DNA of 43,623 bases from an uncultured Eisenbergiella sp. (GCA_910585455.1 CAJUEL010000039.1:1-43623); one strand, 5' to 3'; shown: positions 15,789 through 23,702, numbered from the stretch's first letter. Made by a program: numbers and translations. Notes: generated from the letters alone by a model not told the origin.

Positions 15789-16544
15789 ATGGCAATCCTT
15801 GTCACCCTGCCTGGGTGTCAGGGGGCGGATGAGTTCCGCGTCATGCTCCCGGCAGCGCTTCATTTTGATGTCACGCCTGTGGAGATAAAGGAGATTGTTT
15901 ATCAGGCAGTGGCCTATCTGGGCATTGGGCGTGTATTCCCGTTTTTAAAGATCACGAACGAGGTTCTGACTGAAAAGGGGATCAAACTGCCTCTGGAGCC
16001 ACAGGCAACGACCCCCACAGAGAACCGCCGCGAAGCGGGAACACAGGCACAAGTGGATATCTTTGGCGAACATATGCGTGATTTCTGGAGATTAAGACCG
16101 GAGGAAAGCCGCCATATCAATCATTGGCTTGCGGATAATTGCTTTGGGGATTATTACACAAGAGGCGGCCTTGATTATAAGCAGAGGGAAATGATCACAT
16201 TTTGTTTCCTTGCGGCGCAGGGAGGTTGTGAACCGCAGCTGACTTCCCATGCGGCAGCAAATATGCGCATCGGGAATGACAAGGAATTTCTGATTAAAGT
16301 GATCTCCCAGTGTCTGCCGTATATCGGGTATCCCCGTTCCCTGAATGCGCTGCGTTGTGTGGATGAGGCTGCGAAGGGATACTATAACAATACGGCGATG
16401 AATAACCATGGAAAAGCCAGTGACTGTATAAAATGCGGGAAATGTGAGCAGGCCTGTCCTCAGCATCTTCCCATCTGGGAATATCTGGAACAGGTAAAAG
16501 ATAAATTTGAGGGCGGAGACAATCTTCCGGCACGAAAGAAGTGA
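15789..16544 (+). CDS. Carboxymuconolactone decarboxylase-family protein fused to a ferredoxin-like tail
   Basis: The 251-aa product carries two copies of the CMD/AhpD-like helical repeat. The first is cut at its N-terminus (begins MAILVTLPGCQGADEF); the second is complete (REMITFCFLAAQGG, HAAANMRIGNDKEF, YIGYPRSLNAL). After RCVDEAAKG (about residue 195) the sequence changes to a Cys cluster C213-x2-C216-x2-C219-x3-C223-P, followed by QHLPIWEYL. That is the 4Fe-4S tail typical of the end of a family of aldo/keto reductases. The simplest reading is a deletion joining a CMD gene to the 3' end of a following aldo/keto reductase gene, plus loss of about 40 N-terminal residues. The ribosome binding site is AAGGAGAG. 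Function of the chimera unknown. Confidence 0.75.
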   Translation: MAILVTLPGCQGADEFRVMLPAALHFDVTPVEIKEIVYQAVAYLGIGRVFPFLKITNEVLTEKGIKLPLEPQATTPTENRREAGTQAQVDIFGEHMRDFWRLRPEESRHINHWLADNCFGDYYTRGGLDYKQREMITFCFLAAQGGCEPQLTSHAAANMRIGNDKEFLIKVISQCLPYIGYPRSLNALRCVDEAAKGYYNNTAMNNHGKASDCIKCGKCEQACPQHLPIWEYLEQVKDKFEGGDNLPARKK

Positions 16545-16571
16545 AAGAAAAGAAATGAGGAGGTTATGGGT

Positions 16572-17402
16572 ATGAAAGATGTAATGATCTTAACAGGCGC
16601 TGGACAGATTGGCATGGCGATTGCCAGAAGGATGGGTTTTGGTAAGAAGATTGTTGTGGGCGATAAGAGCCTGAAAAACGCGGAGGCCATTGCAAAAATT
16701 ATGAATGAAGCAGGGTTTGATGTAACACCGGTGGAGATGGATCTGTCAAGCCGTGAATCAATCCGGAATCTGATTGATGAAGCATTAAAATATGGTGAGA
16801 TTTCCATGCTTGTCAATGCCGCCGGAGTATCTCCCAGCCAGGCGCCTGTAGAGGCTATTCTGAAAGTGGATCTCTATGGTACTGCCGTTCTTTTGGAGGA
16901 AGTTGGCAAGGTAATAAAAGAGGGCGGTGTTGGTGTGACGATCTCCAGCCAGAGCGGCCATAGAATGCCTGCGCTGACCCCGGAGCAGGATGAACTTCTG
17001 GCGACAACGCCTGCGGAGAAACTGTTATCCCTGGAAATGCTGCAGCCGGCAAATATCAAAGATACGCTCCATGCCTATCAGATGGCGAAACGCTGTAATG
17101 AGAAGCGTGTCATGGCGGAGGCCGTAAAATGGGGAGAGCGCGGTGCAAGGCTGAATGACATTGCTCCCGGAATTATTGTTACGCCCCTTGCCCTTGACGA
17201 ATTTAATGGTCCCCGTGGTGATTTTTACAAAAATATGTTCGCAAAGTGCCCGGCAGGACGCCCCGGGACGGCGGATGAGGTCGCCAATGTGGCGGAATTG
17301 TTAATGAGCCCGGCAGGAGCGTTTATCACTGGCTCCACTATACTAATCGACGGTGGCGCAACAGCAAGCTATTACTATGGGCCGCTGAAGCCGCAGGAGT
17401 AA
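16572..17402 (+). CDS. Short-chain dehydrogenase/reductase
   Basis: The 276-aa cytosolic enzyme is an NAD(P)-dependent SDR. MILTGAGQIGMAIARRM is the dinucleotide loop (GAGQIG), MLVNAAGVSPSQ the NAG-like motif, and ISSQSG with YQMAK (Tyr-x3-Lys, about 168-172) the catalytic residues. PGIIVTPLA and ITGSTILIDGGAT are the usual C-terminal SDR motifs. Length appears full. AGGAGG is 8 nt before the ATG at 16572, but only 2 nt before the ATG at 16566, which decides the start. It is the only apparently intact gene in the LysR-linked operon. Substrate unknown. Confidence 0.9.
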   Translation: MKDVMILTGAGQIGMAIARRMGFGKKIVVGDKSLKNAEAIAKIMNEAGFDVTPVEMDLSSRESIRNLIDEALKYGEISMLVNAAGVSPSQAPVEAILKVDLYGTAVLLEEVGKVIKEGGVGVTISSQSGHRMPALTPEQDELLATTPAEKLLSLEMLQPANIKDTLHAYQMAKRCNEKRVMAEAVKWGERGARLNDIAPGIIVTPLALDEFNGPRGDFYKNMFAKCPAGRPGTADEVANVAELLMSPAGAFITGSTILIDGGATASYYYGPLKPQE

Positions 17403-17413
17403 GGAGGTATCAG

Positions 17414-17434
17414 ATGAAGACAAAAAAATTATAG
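17414..17434 (+). pseudogene. Six-codon stump of the next operon gene
   Basis: Immediately after the SDR stop, AAGGAGGT and a well-placed ATG (17414) open a frame that reads MKTKKL and stops at TAG (17432-17434). Base composition falls sharply from this point. The ribosome binding site and start of a lost downstream gene seem to survive, the rest replaced by the AT-rich island. Confidence 0.5.
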
Positions 17435-17463
17435 TTGACTGGAAAAACAAAATGAGATACAAT
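17435..17463 (+). promoter_or_regulatory. Promoter of the AT-rich peptide/ABC island
   Basis: TTGACT (17435-17440), a 17-nt spacer and TACAAT (17458-17463). It begins at the apparent left edge of the AT-rich island and would drive the short peptide frame and the two ABC genes. Confidence 0.7.
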
Positions 17464-17497
17464 CTACTTGACTAAAAAATGGAAGGAGCGATGTACT

Positions 17498-17563
17498 ATG
17501 AGAAAAATTAATATTATAGTAATTAAACATGGCTCCCGGCATAAAGTCAACTCTGTTTTTTGA
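17498..17563 (+). CDS. Candidate exported or signal peptide gene (21 codons, in-frame UGA)
   Basis: GGAAGGAG lies 9 nt before the ATG at 17498. The frame reads MRKINIIVIKHGS then RHKVNSVF, a short cationic and hydrophobic peptide, and stops at TGA (17561-17563). The same frame then stays open for 36 more codons (YFLLLHFITMDEVEISN onward) to TAA at 17674, giving a 58-codon unit split by one UGA. No SECIS-like hairpin follows the UGA. The peptide frame lies between a promoter and an attenuator-like hairpin in front of two ABC exporter subunits, the usual place for a secreted-peptide precursor. Alternatives are a nonsense-mutated 58-aa precursor or chance. No known peptide family was recognised. 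Confidence 0.45.
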   Translation: MRKINIIVIKHGSRHKVNSVF

Positions 17564-17723
17564 TACTTTTTATTACTACATTTTATTACAATGGATGAAG
17601 TTGAGATATCTAATGAAAGCAACCATTATTCTTTCTTAGCCGAAAAATACGTTTTTTCATTTAGTGATAATTAAGTTCGTAAACTATCGATTAGTTTTCA
17701 GAGTAGATAAAAAATCCTTTTAG

Positions 17724-17754
17724 CTTGGGAGACACATATCCCAAGTATTTTTAT
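17724..17754 (+). terminator. Attenuator-like terminator between peptide frame and ABC genes
   Basis: CTTGGGA (17724-17730) pairs with TCCCAAG (17739-17745), followed by TATTTTTAT, 22 bp ahead of the first ABC start. A 7-bp stem suggests partial termination, which would yield more peptide mRNA than transporter mRNA. Confidence 0.65.
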
Positions 17755-17775
17755 GCCCAAAAAAAGGAGATTTTT

Positions 17776-19503
17776 ATGAAAGAAAACTTAAAATTTATTT
17801 GGCTTTATGCCCGAAATTACAAAATCAGACTGTCTGTAATGCTTGTTAGTATCCTGTTAACATCTATATCTGGAGCGCTTTTTCCCTTCTTTCTTGGAAA
17901 AATGATCAATAGTTTATTATATGGGAGGGATTATGTTCTCTTTTTTCGAAATTTCTGTTTGTATGGCACATTCTTTTTGGTGCAACAATTAATGCGTTTT
18001 ATCAATACAAGACAGTATGCTGCTCTTGAAACCACTCTTCTTTTTGATATACGAAGAGAGGTTTTGGAAAACATATTTTCTAAACCGGCAGGTTATTTAT
18101 CTCAGATGGACAGAGGAGACACAATATCAAGAATAGAAAAGGATGTTCATCAAATACTCGATTATATTTATTTCAACCTTTTTTATTTTATTTCGGATAT
18201 TTTTGAATTTGCTTCACAGATAATTTTGATTCTGCTGATAAGTTGGAAACTATTAGTTCTTACCATTATTTGTATGCCTATATCTTTCCTTCTTCCAGGA
18301 TTTTGTTCAAAAATATCAAAAAAATATTATCAGAAACAATCGGAAATAGATGGGAAATTATCAGGTTGGTTTTTTGATATTATTAACAGTTTAGTTGATA
18401 TCCGTTTACTTTCGGGGGAACAGAAAGTAAATTCTGACTATCTTAAGCAGAAAGAGAATTACATAAGCATTCGAAAATCTACAACAAAAATTGAAACGTT
18501 TACGCAGATTGGAATAGAGGGAACGGCAGTTATATTGAAAATTCTATTATACAGCGTTTCAGCGATTCTGGTTATACAAAAAGAATTATTAATTGGAAAT
18601 TTTATCTCAGTAATAGAATATTTTAATTCTTCACTGGCTATTTTTAATGAAATGGCCAACCGGGCAAATCCGATTACGGAAAACATGGTAGCAATAGACC
18701 GCGTACGGAATATTATATCATCGCCTCAGGAAAGTTTTGCCCCTGAAATACTTACTTCTGCTGCAAACGATATACGCTTTGAAAATATAAGTTTCAGATA
18801 TGAGAAGGAAGAACCTCGAATTCTCAAAAATTTATCTTTCTATATCAGCCCCGGAGAACATGTGGTATTTGCCGGAGAAAGTGGATGCGGCAAAACAACG
18901 ATAACCCGTCTGATGATGGATTTTTATAACCCGGATGACGGAATTATTTACATTGGCAATATGGCAATGAAACAAAATAAAAATGTGAATCTGTCGTCAA
19001 AAATAGGCGTGGTTTTTCAGTCAACAGCTATTTTTGACGGAAGCATCAGATACAATTTGATATTCTCTGATAATATGGAACGTGATAATGAAATCTGGCT
19101 TGTACTGGAAAGAGTCGGATTATCTGAGTATGTTAATTCATTGCCGGATGGATTGTCTACTGAATTATCGGGGCTGAATACCCATCTGTCAGGTGGACAG
19201 ATACAAAGGATCGGCATTTCCAGGACACTGTTGAAAAATACAGACATCATTATTTTTGATGAATCGACATCTGCCTTTGACTGGAAAAGCGAGCAGGTTT
19301 TCCTTGAAATGTGTCAAGCATTTTATCGTCAAAAAACAATAATTATGATTTCACACAGAATAGAAACTCTAAAAGCGGCAGACAGGGTTTATTTTATTAA
19401 AAATGGAGAAATTGAAGCGATTGGCAAGCATGAAGAATTACTTGCCAAAAACAGTGATTATGTGAAATATCTTAATGAAGGAGAGCTGGCAAATGAAAAA
19501 TAG
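17776..19503 (+). CDS. ABC exporter half-transporter, subunit 1 of AT-rich island
   Basis: The 575-aa protein has an N-terminal membrane domain of about six helices (residues 1-320, for example LSVMLVSILLTSISGALFPFFLG and ASQIILILLISWKLLVLTIICM) and a C-terminal ATPase. The ATPase shows Walker A GESGCGKTT (about 375), Q-loop VVFQS, signature LSGGQIQR, Walker B IIIFDEST and H-loop SHR. All catalytic residues are canonical. No N-terminal peptidase C39 domain is present, so leader cleavage would need another protease. The ATG at 17776 has AAAAGGAGA 5-7 nt before it; the upstream frame to 17725 overlaps the attenuator. Base composition is much more AT-rich than neighbouring genes. It overlaps subunit 2 by 11 bp and probably forms a heterodimer with it. 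Confidence 0.9.
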   Translation: MKENLKFIWLYARNYKIRLSVMLVSILLTSISGALFPFFLGKMINSLLYGRDYVLFFRNFCLYGTFFLVQQLMRFINTRQYAALETTLLFDIRREVLENIFSKPAGYLSQMDRGDTISRIEKDVHQILDYIYFNLFYFISDIFEFASQIILILLISWKLLVLTIICMPISFLLPGFCSKISKKYYQKQSEIDGKLSGWFFDIINSLVDIRLLSGEQKVNSDYLKQKENYISIRKSTTKIETFTQIGIEGTAVILKILLYSVSAILVIQKELLIGNFISVIEYFNSSLAIFNEMANRANPITENMVAIDRVRNIISSPQESFAPEILTSAANDIRFENISFRYEKEEPRILKNLSFYISPGEHVVFAGESGCGKTTITRLMMDFYNPDDGIIYIGNMAMKQNKNVNLSSKIGVVFQSTAIFDGSIRYNLIFSDNMERDNEIWLVLERVGLSEYVNSLPDGLSTELSGLNTHLSGGQIQRIGISRTLLKNTDIIIFDESTSAFDWKSEQVFLEMCQAFYRQKTIIMISHRIETLKAADRVYFIKNGEIEAIGKHEELLAKNSDYVKYLNEGELANEK

Positions 19504-21196
19504 AATGACTTATTTTATGCAGTTTTCACCATATATGGCACAGAGAAAAACAGATCTGTATATCTGGGCATTTTTTGAGTTATTTATAAAAATATTAATT
19601 CTGGTAAACCCATTTATTTATATACAGTTAATAGATAAAATTATGGTTGAGAATCAATTATACTTTTTAAAATATGTTGTTGCATCAATTCTTATTGTTT
19701 ATTTTTTGTCTGGCATAGCCCAAATAGTATCATGGAAATTCCATAATCGGTTTTTCCTAAACTTTGAGAAGAACCTTCAGAATGCGCTGCTTAAAAAATA
19801 TTTAGATATGCCAATTGGGAAAATTTTGCGAAGTGATTTAGGGAATCTGAAAAAAACTATTACCGAAGATGCCGCAACTGTTTTAGTATTGGTAGAAGAA
19901 AATATTTTCCAGTATATATTATCGATAATTACTATCTTTTCATTATCCATACTGCTATTTGTGATGTCTCCGATACTTGCAATTATAGCTTACATGTTCA
20001 TCCCGCTCTCTTTCTGGGTAACTAAAAAAATAGGGAGAAAAGCGGAACAATTAACGAAAGATATAAGAAATACACAAGGAGAATATGAGAAATTATTATA
20101 TAACATATTAGGAAATTGGGAATTTATTAAATATAACCATCTTTTTTCTGCAATCATAGGCAAAGTGGAGATATATTGGCAGAAATTATCCGTAAAAATC
20201 CTTAAAAAGCAGACGGTCTCTTTTGCAAATAGAGCCTTTATATCCTTTAAGGATTATATTGTACTTGAAATGGGTCTCTATTTCATAGGTGGGATATTGG
20301 TTTTTAGCGATAAACTTACTATTGTTTCCCTGATTGCATTTATGGGATATTTGTCGGTATTTTTAAAAAGTGTAACTGAAATATCGGACAATATATTTGA
20401 ATATTATCAAAACCTTTCGCAAATACAAAATGTTGCCCAGACTATAAATATCGATATTCCTCAGCATAAAATATTACAGTCCTTTTCATCAATCAAATTA
20501 CAAAATGTTTCGGTCTCTTTTGAGGATTCGTGTGTAGATGCTTTATGCGATATAAATCTGACAATAAAAGATGGGGAACATATTGTTATTGCTGGTCATA
20601 ACGGTTCCGGAAAAACTACTTTACTCAGAACAATTATGGGGATGCAGCCTGTCCAAAATGGGAATATTCTGGTTAATGATATCCCCATAAGGGAACTGGA
20701 TGAAAAAAGCATATATAAAATAATAAGATATCTTCCACAGACTCCACATTTTATTAATGGGACGATAAAAGACAATCTATTGATCAGCAACCCTGAAATA
20801 AGTGAAGACAGAATGATTGAAGTCTGTGAGAAAGTGAATTTACTAAGCTTCATACAAAAACTGCCGCAAAAATTAGATACGGAAATCCATGATAGCGGGA
20901 TCAGACTCTCTGGAGGTCAGAAGCAAAGGCTTGCCATTGCACGATTAATGCTGGCAGACCCGGATGTTTTAGTCCTCGATGAAATAACAGCATCAATGGA
21001 TGAAGAGAACAGTCAGATGATACAAAACATAATCCAAAACGAATTTAGTGATAAAACAGTAATTGCCATTTCACATAAGTGGAGCGAAATAAACACATTT
21101 CCACGAATTATTATAGTTAACTCAGGAAAAATCGTAGCTGACACGCCTATAAGTAAACTTGATGAGGCAGAATTCTTTCGTCTGTTTGAACTGTAA
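19493..21196 (+). CDS. ABC exporter half-transporter, subunit 2 of AT-rich island
   Basis: The 567-aa partner subunit has a membrane domain (about residues 1-310, with LFIKILILVNPFIYIQLID and YILSIITIFSLSILLFVMSPI). Its ATPase carries Walker A GHNGSGKTT (about 368), Q-loop LPQTP, signature LSGGQKQR, Walker B VLVLDEIT and H-loop SHK. Both ATP sites of the pair therefore look catalytically complete, unlike the heterodimer at 36512-40132. The ATG at 19493 is chosen because GGAGAG lies 7 nt before it, and it overlaps the stop of subunit 1. AT-rich like its partner. The substrate is inferred to be a small peptide from the upstream reading frame; a drug or lipid exporter cannot be excluded. Confidence 0.9.
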   Translation: MKNRMTYFMQFSPYMAQRKTDLYIWAFFELFIKILILVNPFIYIQLIDKIMVENQLYFLKYVVASILIVYFLSGIAQIVSWKFHNRFFLNFEKNLQNALLKKYLDMPIGKILRSDLGNLKKTITEDAATVLVLVEENIFQYILSIITIFSLSILLFVMSPILAIIAYMFIPLSFWVTKKIGRKAEQLTKDIRNTQGEYEKLLYNILGNWEFIKYNHLFSAIIGKVEIYWQKLSVKILKKQTVSFANRAFISFKDYIVLEMGLYFIGGILVFSDKLTIVSLIAFMGYLSVFLKSVTEISDNIFEYYQNLSQIQNVAQTINIDIPQHKILQSFSSIKLQNVSVSFEDSCVDALCDINLTIKDGEHIVIAGHNGSGKTTLLRTIMGMQPVQNGNILVNDIPIRELDEKSIYKIIRYLPQTPHFINGTIKDNLLISNPEISEDRMIEVCEKVNLLSFIQKLPQKLDTEIHDSGIRLSGGQKQRLAIARLMLADPDVLVLDEITASMDEENSQMIQNIIQNEFSDKTVIAISHKWSEINTFPRIIIVNSGKIVADTPISKLDEAEFFRLFEL

Positions 21197-21273
21197 TTGA
21201 AGGTATCATTTTTGATAAAAGTTTTCTTTACAAAAAATTAAATCAAAAATTTAATGCAGTTTTAAAATGAATG

Positions 21274-21282
21274 TGATATAAT
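21274..21282 (+). promoter_or_regulatory. Extended -10 promoter before the HTH gene
   Basis: TGATATAAT is an extended -10 element with no clear -35. It lies about 60 bp before the HTH gene and would let it be transcribed independently of the ABC genes. Confidence 0.55.
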
Positions 21283-21343
21283 AGAATTCTGGCATAAGAT
21301 AATCGTGATTCGGGATGGAAGAAAATTACGGAGGTACAGGCTT

Positions 21344-21619
21344 ATGGAACCAATGTATTTGTCAATCCGGCAAAAGGAGACAGGAAAACAGATTAAGAAG
21401 CTGCTTATGGAACATGGTTATACCGTAAAGGATGTGCAACGTGTTATGGGATTTGAAAATCCTCAGGCAATCTACAAATGGATTTCCGGCAGATCATTAC
21501 CGAGTCTGGATAATTTTGTAATCTTAAGCAGATTACTGCATACCAGTATTGAAGATATCCTCGTCATTGACGGGGGTATCGTTCGTTTATGGGGCTTCTC
21601 TTTTAAACTGCTGGTATAA
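21344..21619 (+). CDS. Small XRE-type helix-turn-helix protein
   Basis: The 91-aa protein has an XRE/Cro-like DNA-binding fold over residues about 12-72: TGKQIKKLLMEHGYTVKDVQ, FENPQAIYKWISGRSLPSLDNF and SRLLHTSIEDILV. The hydrophobic C-terminal tail (VRLWGFSFKLLV) is unusual for a repressor and could bind a small peptide or be a remnant. The ATG at 21344 has GGAGG 9 nt before it and is preferred to an upstream frame start at 21305. It is the last gene of the AT-rich island and could be its regulator. Confidence 0.78.
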   Translation: MEPMYLSIRQKETGKQIKKLLMEHGYTVKDVQRVMGFENPQAIYKWISGRSLPSLDNFVILSRLLHTSIEDILVIDGGIVRLWGFSFKLLV

Positions 21620-21691
21620 TGACAAATTCTTCAGGATGTATTAAAATGATATCAGAACGAAAGAGACGGCAGAAAAATGGAGGGCAGAAAA

Positions 21692-22207
21692 ATGCGGACA
21701 ATGACATCGGCATATGCGAACAAAATGCTTAAAAGTCTGGAGGAGGATAAGGAATTCTGGGTGAACAAAGAAGCAACGTCGAGCACATACGTTGCCGCCA
21801 TCAATGAGGAGGCTGTTGTTCCGGAATATGATTATGCCCAGGTTGCAGCTACAATCGCTGCATTGGATGAAAAGATTGTGATTATCAAGCATGCGCTCAA
21901 TGTGGCCAATGCCACTGCGAAGGTGCAGGTGGGCGATGCAGAAATGAGTGTTGATATGATCCTGATCAGAATGGCACAGCTGAATAAGAGAAAAGCGGTG
22001 CTTGACCGGATGCGTAAGCAGCTTCCCAAGGCAAGAGAGGAGCAAAACTTATATTCTTCCGGAAATTCAGCTCCGGAATACAGATATATCAACTATGATT
22101 TGGAGCTGATAAAGAGGGAGTATGAGACTGTTTCCAGGACAATTATGGAAATGCAGATGGCGCTGGATAAGCACAATCAGACGGTACAATTTGAAGTGGA
22201 AATCTAA
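21692..22207 (+). CDS. DIP1984-like coiled-coil protein of unknown function
   Basis: The 171-aa soluble protein is mostly helical. MRTMTSAYANKMLKSLEED opens it, VGDAEMSVDMILIRMAQLNKRK lies in the middle, and YINYDLELIKREYETV then DKHNQTVQFEVEI close it. The arrangement (a GDxxLsvdxhLxrmaxLxxR core and a YxNYDlxhxxxEYxxhxxxI tail) resembles the DIP1984/DUF6847 group, sometimes called septicolysin-like, whose function is not established. GGAGGG lies 7 nt before the ATG at 21692. The GC content returns to the host level here, so the right border of the AT-rich island is between 21620 and 21690. A strong terminator follows about 200 bp later. Confidence 0.7.
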   Translation: MRTMTSAYANKMLKSLEEDKEFWVNKEATSSTYVAAINEEAVVPEYDYAQVAATIAALDEKIVIIKHALNVANATAKVQVGDAEMSVDMILIRMAQLNKRKAVLDRMRKQLPKAREEQNLYSSGNSAPEYRYINYDLELIKREYETVSRTIMEMQMALDKHNQTVQFEVEI

Positions 22208-22402
22208 AAAAATTTCCGTACAGGGCTTCACGGGATGAATATTGACTCAGTGGTTTTTGTTCATGGTGAAGGAATGTCTGTTATCAGGTTATTTGTTATC
22301 GGCTAATGTTCAATGTATGATGAAAACTGATGCGAATTTTTTAACAGAGCCCTGTAAAAAACCTGCAGGAAACTGCGTGCGGAGGTTCGGTTTCAGGCAC
22401 AG

Positions 22403-22439
22403 GCTGCGGAAGGTCTTCGGACCTTCCGCAGCTGTTTTT
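22403..22439 (+). terminator. Strong intrinsic terminator
   Basis: GCTGCGGAAGGTC (22403-22415) and GACCTTCCGCAGC (22420-22432) form a perfect 13-bp stem closed by a TTCG tetraloop, followed by TGTTTTTA. The rest of 22208-22494 holds no recognisable gene. Confidence 0.93.
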
Positions 22440-22494
22440 ATATGGGAGGACCCTGGCAGACTTAAGGATCAGTTTTAATTGAGTACTTGCTGTC

Positions 22495-22523
22495 TTGACA
22501 ATTGGAGTGGAGTATTATACACT
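22495..22523 (+). promoter_or_regulatory. Promoter for the TetR-PEBP operon
   Basis: TTGACA (22495-22500), 17-nt spacer, TACACT (22518-22523). It sits just ahead of the TetR gene and is a likely autoregulation site. Confidence 0.65.
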
Positions 22524-22564
22524 TATGGAAACTGATAAAACTATTTTGGTTTCCGAGGTGTATT

Positions 22565-23131
22565 TTGAAAGATAAAATTCTTGCTACTGTAGCACAGCTT
22601 ATTAACCGATATGGTTTGAAAAAATTTACAGTCGATGAAGTGGCCACTACTTTACGAATCAGCAAAAAAACAATCTATCAGTATTTCAGTGGAAAAGATG
22701 AAATGATACATGAGTATTTTGTGGCGAACCTGGAAAGTGAAAAACAAAATATGGATAGGGCAATGCGTGAAGCAGAGGGATTTAGAAATAAATTGTATGC
22801 TCTTGTTCATACCAACCGCTGCTATGGACTTCCTATATCTGTAATGGGTGAAGCAAAGCAGTTTTATCCAGAAGAATGGGCAGAAGTTGAGGCTTTGAGA
22901 GCGTATAAGTTAAGCGCACTTGGCGAGTTGCTGAAATATGCAAAACGAGACGGAATTTTGAAAGATAACATACATTTTGGGATTTTGACTGCCATGTTGG
23001 AGCGAAGCAGCGACATAATTCTTGATACCGATTTTTTGCTGGAGAATAAGCTCCATGTAGCGCAGGCCATTGACGCTGCGCTGGATATCATTCTATATGG
23101 AATTGAAAAGGAGAATGAGAATGACAACTGA
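22565..23131 (+). CDS. TetR-family transcriptional regulator
   Basis: The 188-aa protein begins with the TetR helix-turn-helix: KILATVAQLINRYGLKKF, then TVDEVATTLRISKKTIYQYF (about 20-40). The ligand-binding domain is all-helical, without a recognisable ligand motif. The start is read as TTG at 22565, because GAGG lies 6 nt before it and the frame before it lacks homology; the only nearby ATG (22526) is in another frame and stops quickly. Its stop overlaps the PEBP gene by 11 bp, so the pair is one operon and probably self-regulated through the promoter at 22495. Confidence 0.88.
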   Translation: MKDKILATVAQLINRYGLKKFTVDEVATTLRISKKTIYQYFSGKDEMIHEYFVANLESEKQNMDRAMREAEGFRNKLYALVHTNRCYGLPISVMGEAKQFYPEEWAEVEALRAYKLSALGELLKYAKRDGILKDNIHFGILTAMLERSSDIILDTDFLLENKLHVAQAIDAALDIILYGIEKENENDN

Positions 23132-23594
23132 TTATGAATTACAAATAAAATGTGTCGGACTAGAAAACAATGGAATGTTTCCAATAGAGTATACAGGCAG
23201 AGGAAAAGATGTGTCGCCGGAATTTATTCTCATGAATCTTTCGCCCGCCGCGAAAACCGTTGCTATTACATTGGAAGATATGAAACACCCTCTTTTTAAA
23301 AATTTTACACATTGGGTTATATGGAATATTCCGGCGACGCCTGAAATTATTGGTGCGATTCCTGATGGGAAGAATGTGAAAACTCTCAATAATGCTGTTC
23401 AGGGAATTGCGTATGGTTGGCACAAATATGCCGGACCGAAGCCGCCAAAGGGAAAGCGACATCAATATCGTTTTACTGTTTATGTATTGGACAGCCCGCT
23501 TTCTTTAAGTCCTGGTTCTACGAAGAATAAATTTATGAAAGCGGCTAAAAAGCATATTATTCAACAAGGGACTATTATGGGATTGTTTGAGTAA
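23121..23594 (+). CDS. YbhB/YbcL-type PEBP-family protein
   Basis: The 157-aa protein belongs to the phosphatidylethanolamine-binding (Raf-kinase-inhibitor-like) family. DVSPEFILMNLSPAAKTVAI matches the ligand-pocket DxSPxhxW-type region, and KNFTHWVIWNIPA and GWHKYAGPKPPKGKRHQYRFTVYVLD match the conserved His-trp and YxGPxPP-GxHrY motifs. Length is normal. The role in bacteria is not settled. AAGGAG lies before the ATG at 23121. It is translationally coupled to the TetR gene and may be its target. Confidence 0.9.
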   Translation: MTTDYELQIKCVGLENNGMFPIEYTGRGKDVSPEFILMNLSPAAKTVAITLEDMKHPLFKNFTHWVIWNIPATPEIIGAIPDGKNVKTLNNAVQGIAYGWHKYAGPKPPKGKRHQYRFTVYVLDSPLSLSPGSTKNKFMKAAKKHIIQQGTIMGLFE

Positions 23595-23702
23595 CGTGGT
23601 AAGGGCTACAACAGAAATCAGGATTGGAAGCCTGCTGACCAGGCGTTGATTAAAGCAGTTGAATATAGGGAACTGGCGGAAGCGAGGGAGAAGAAGAGGC
23701 TT
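23595..23702 (+). pseudogene. Possible C-terminal remnant upstream of the methyltransferase
   Basis: Directly after the PEBP stop an open frame without a start reads RGKGYNRNQDWKPADQALIK, then AVEYRELAEAREKKRL, running in frame into the methyltransferase. The polar, helical text looks like the end of another protein whose 5' part has been lost. No family was recognised. Confidence 0.35.

Noticed and set aside
17561..17563. Selenocysteine codon in the peptide frame
   Set aside because: No stable hairpin follows the UGA, and TGA is used as a normal stop in argF, birA and others in this window.
22242..22478. 78-codon frame
   Set aside because: It reads straight through a strong terminator and has no ribosome binding site or protein character.
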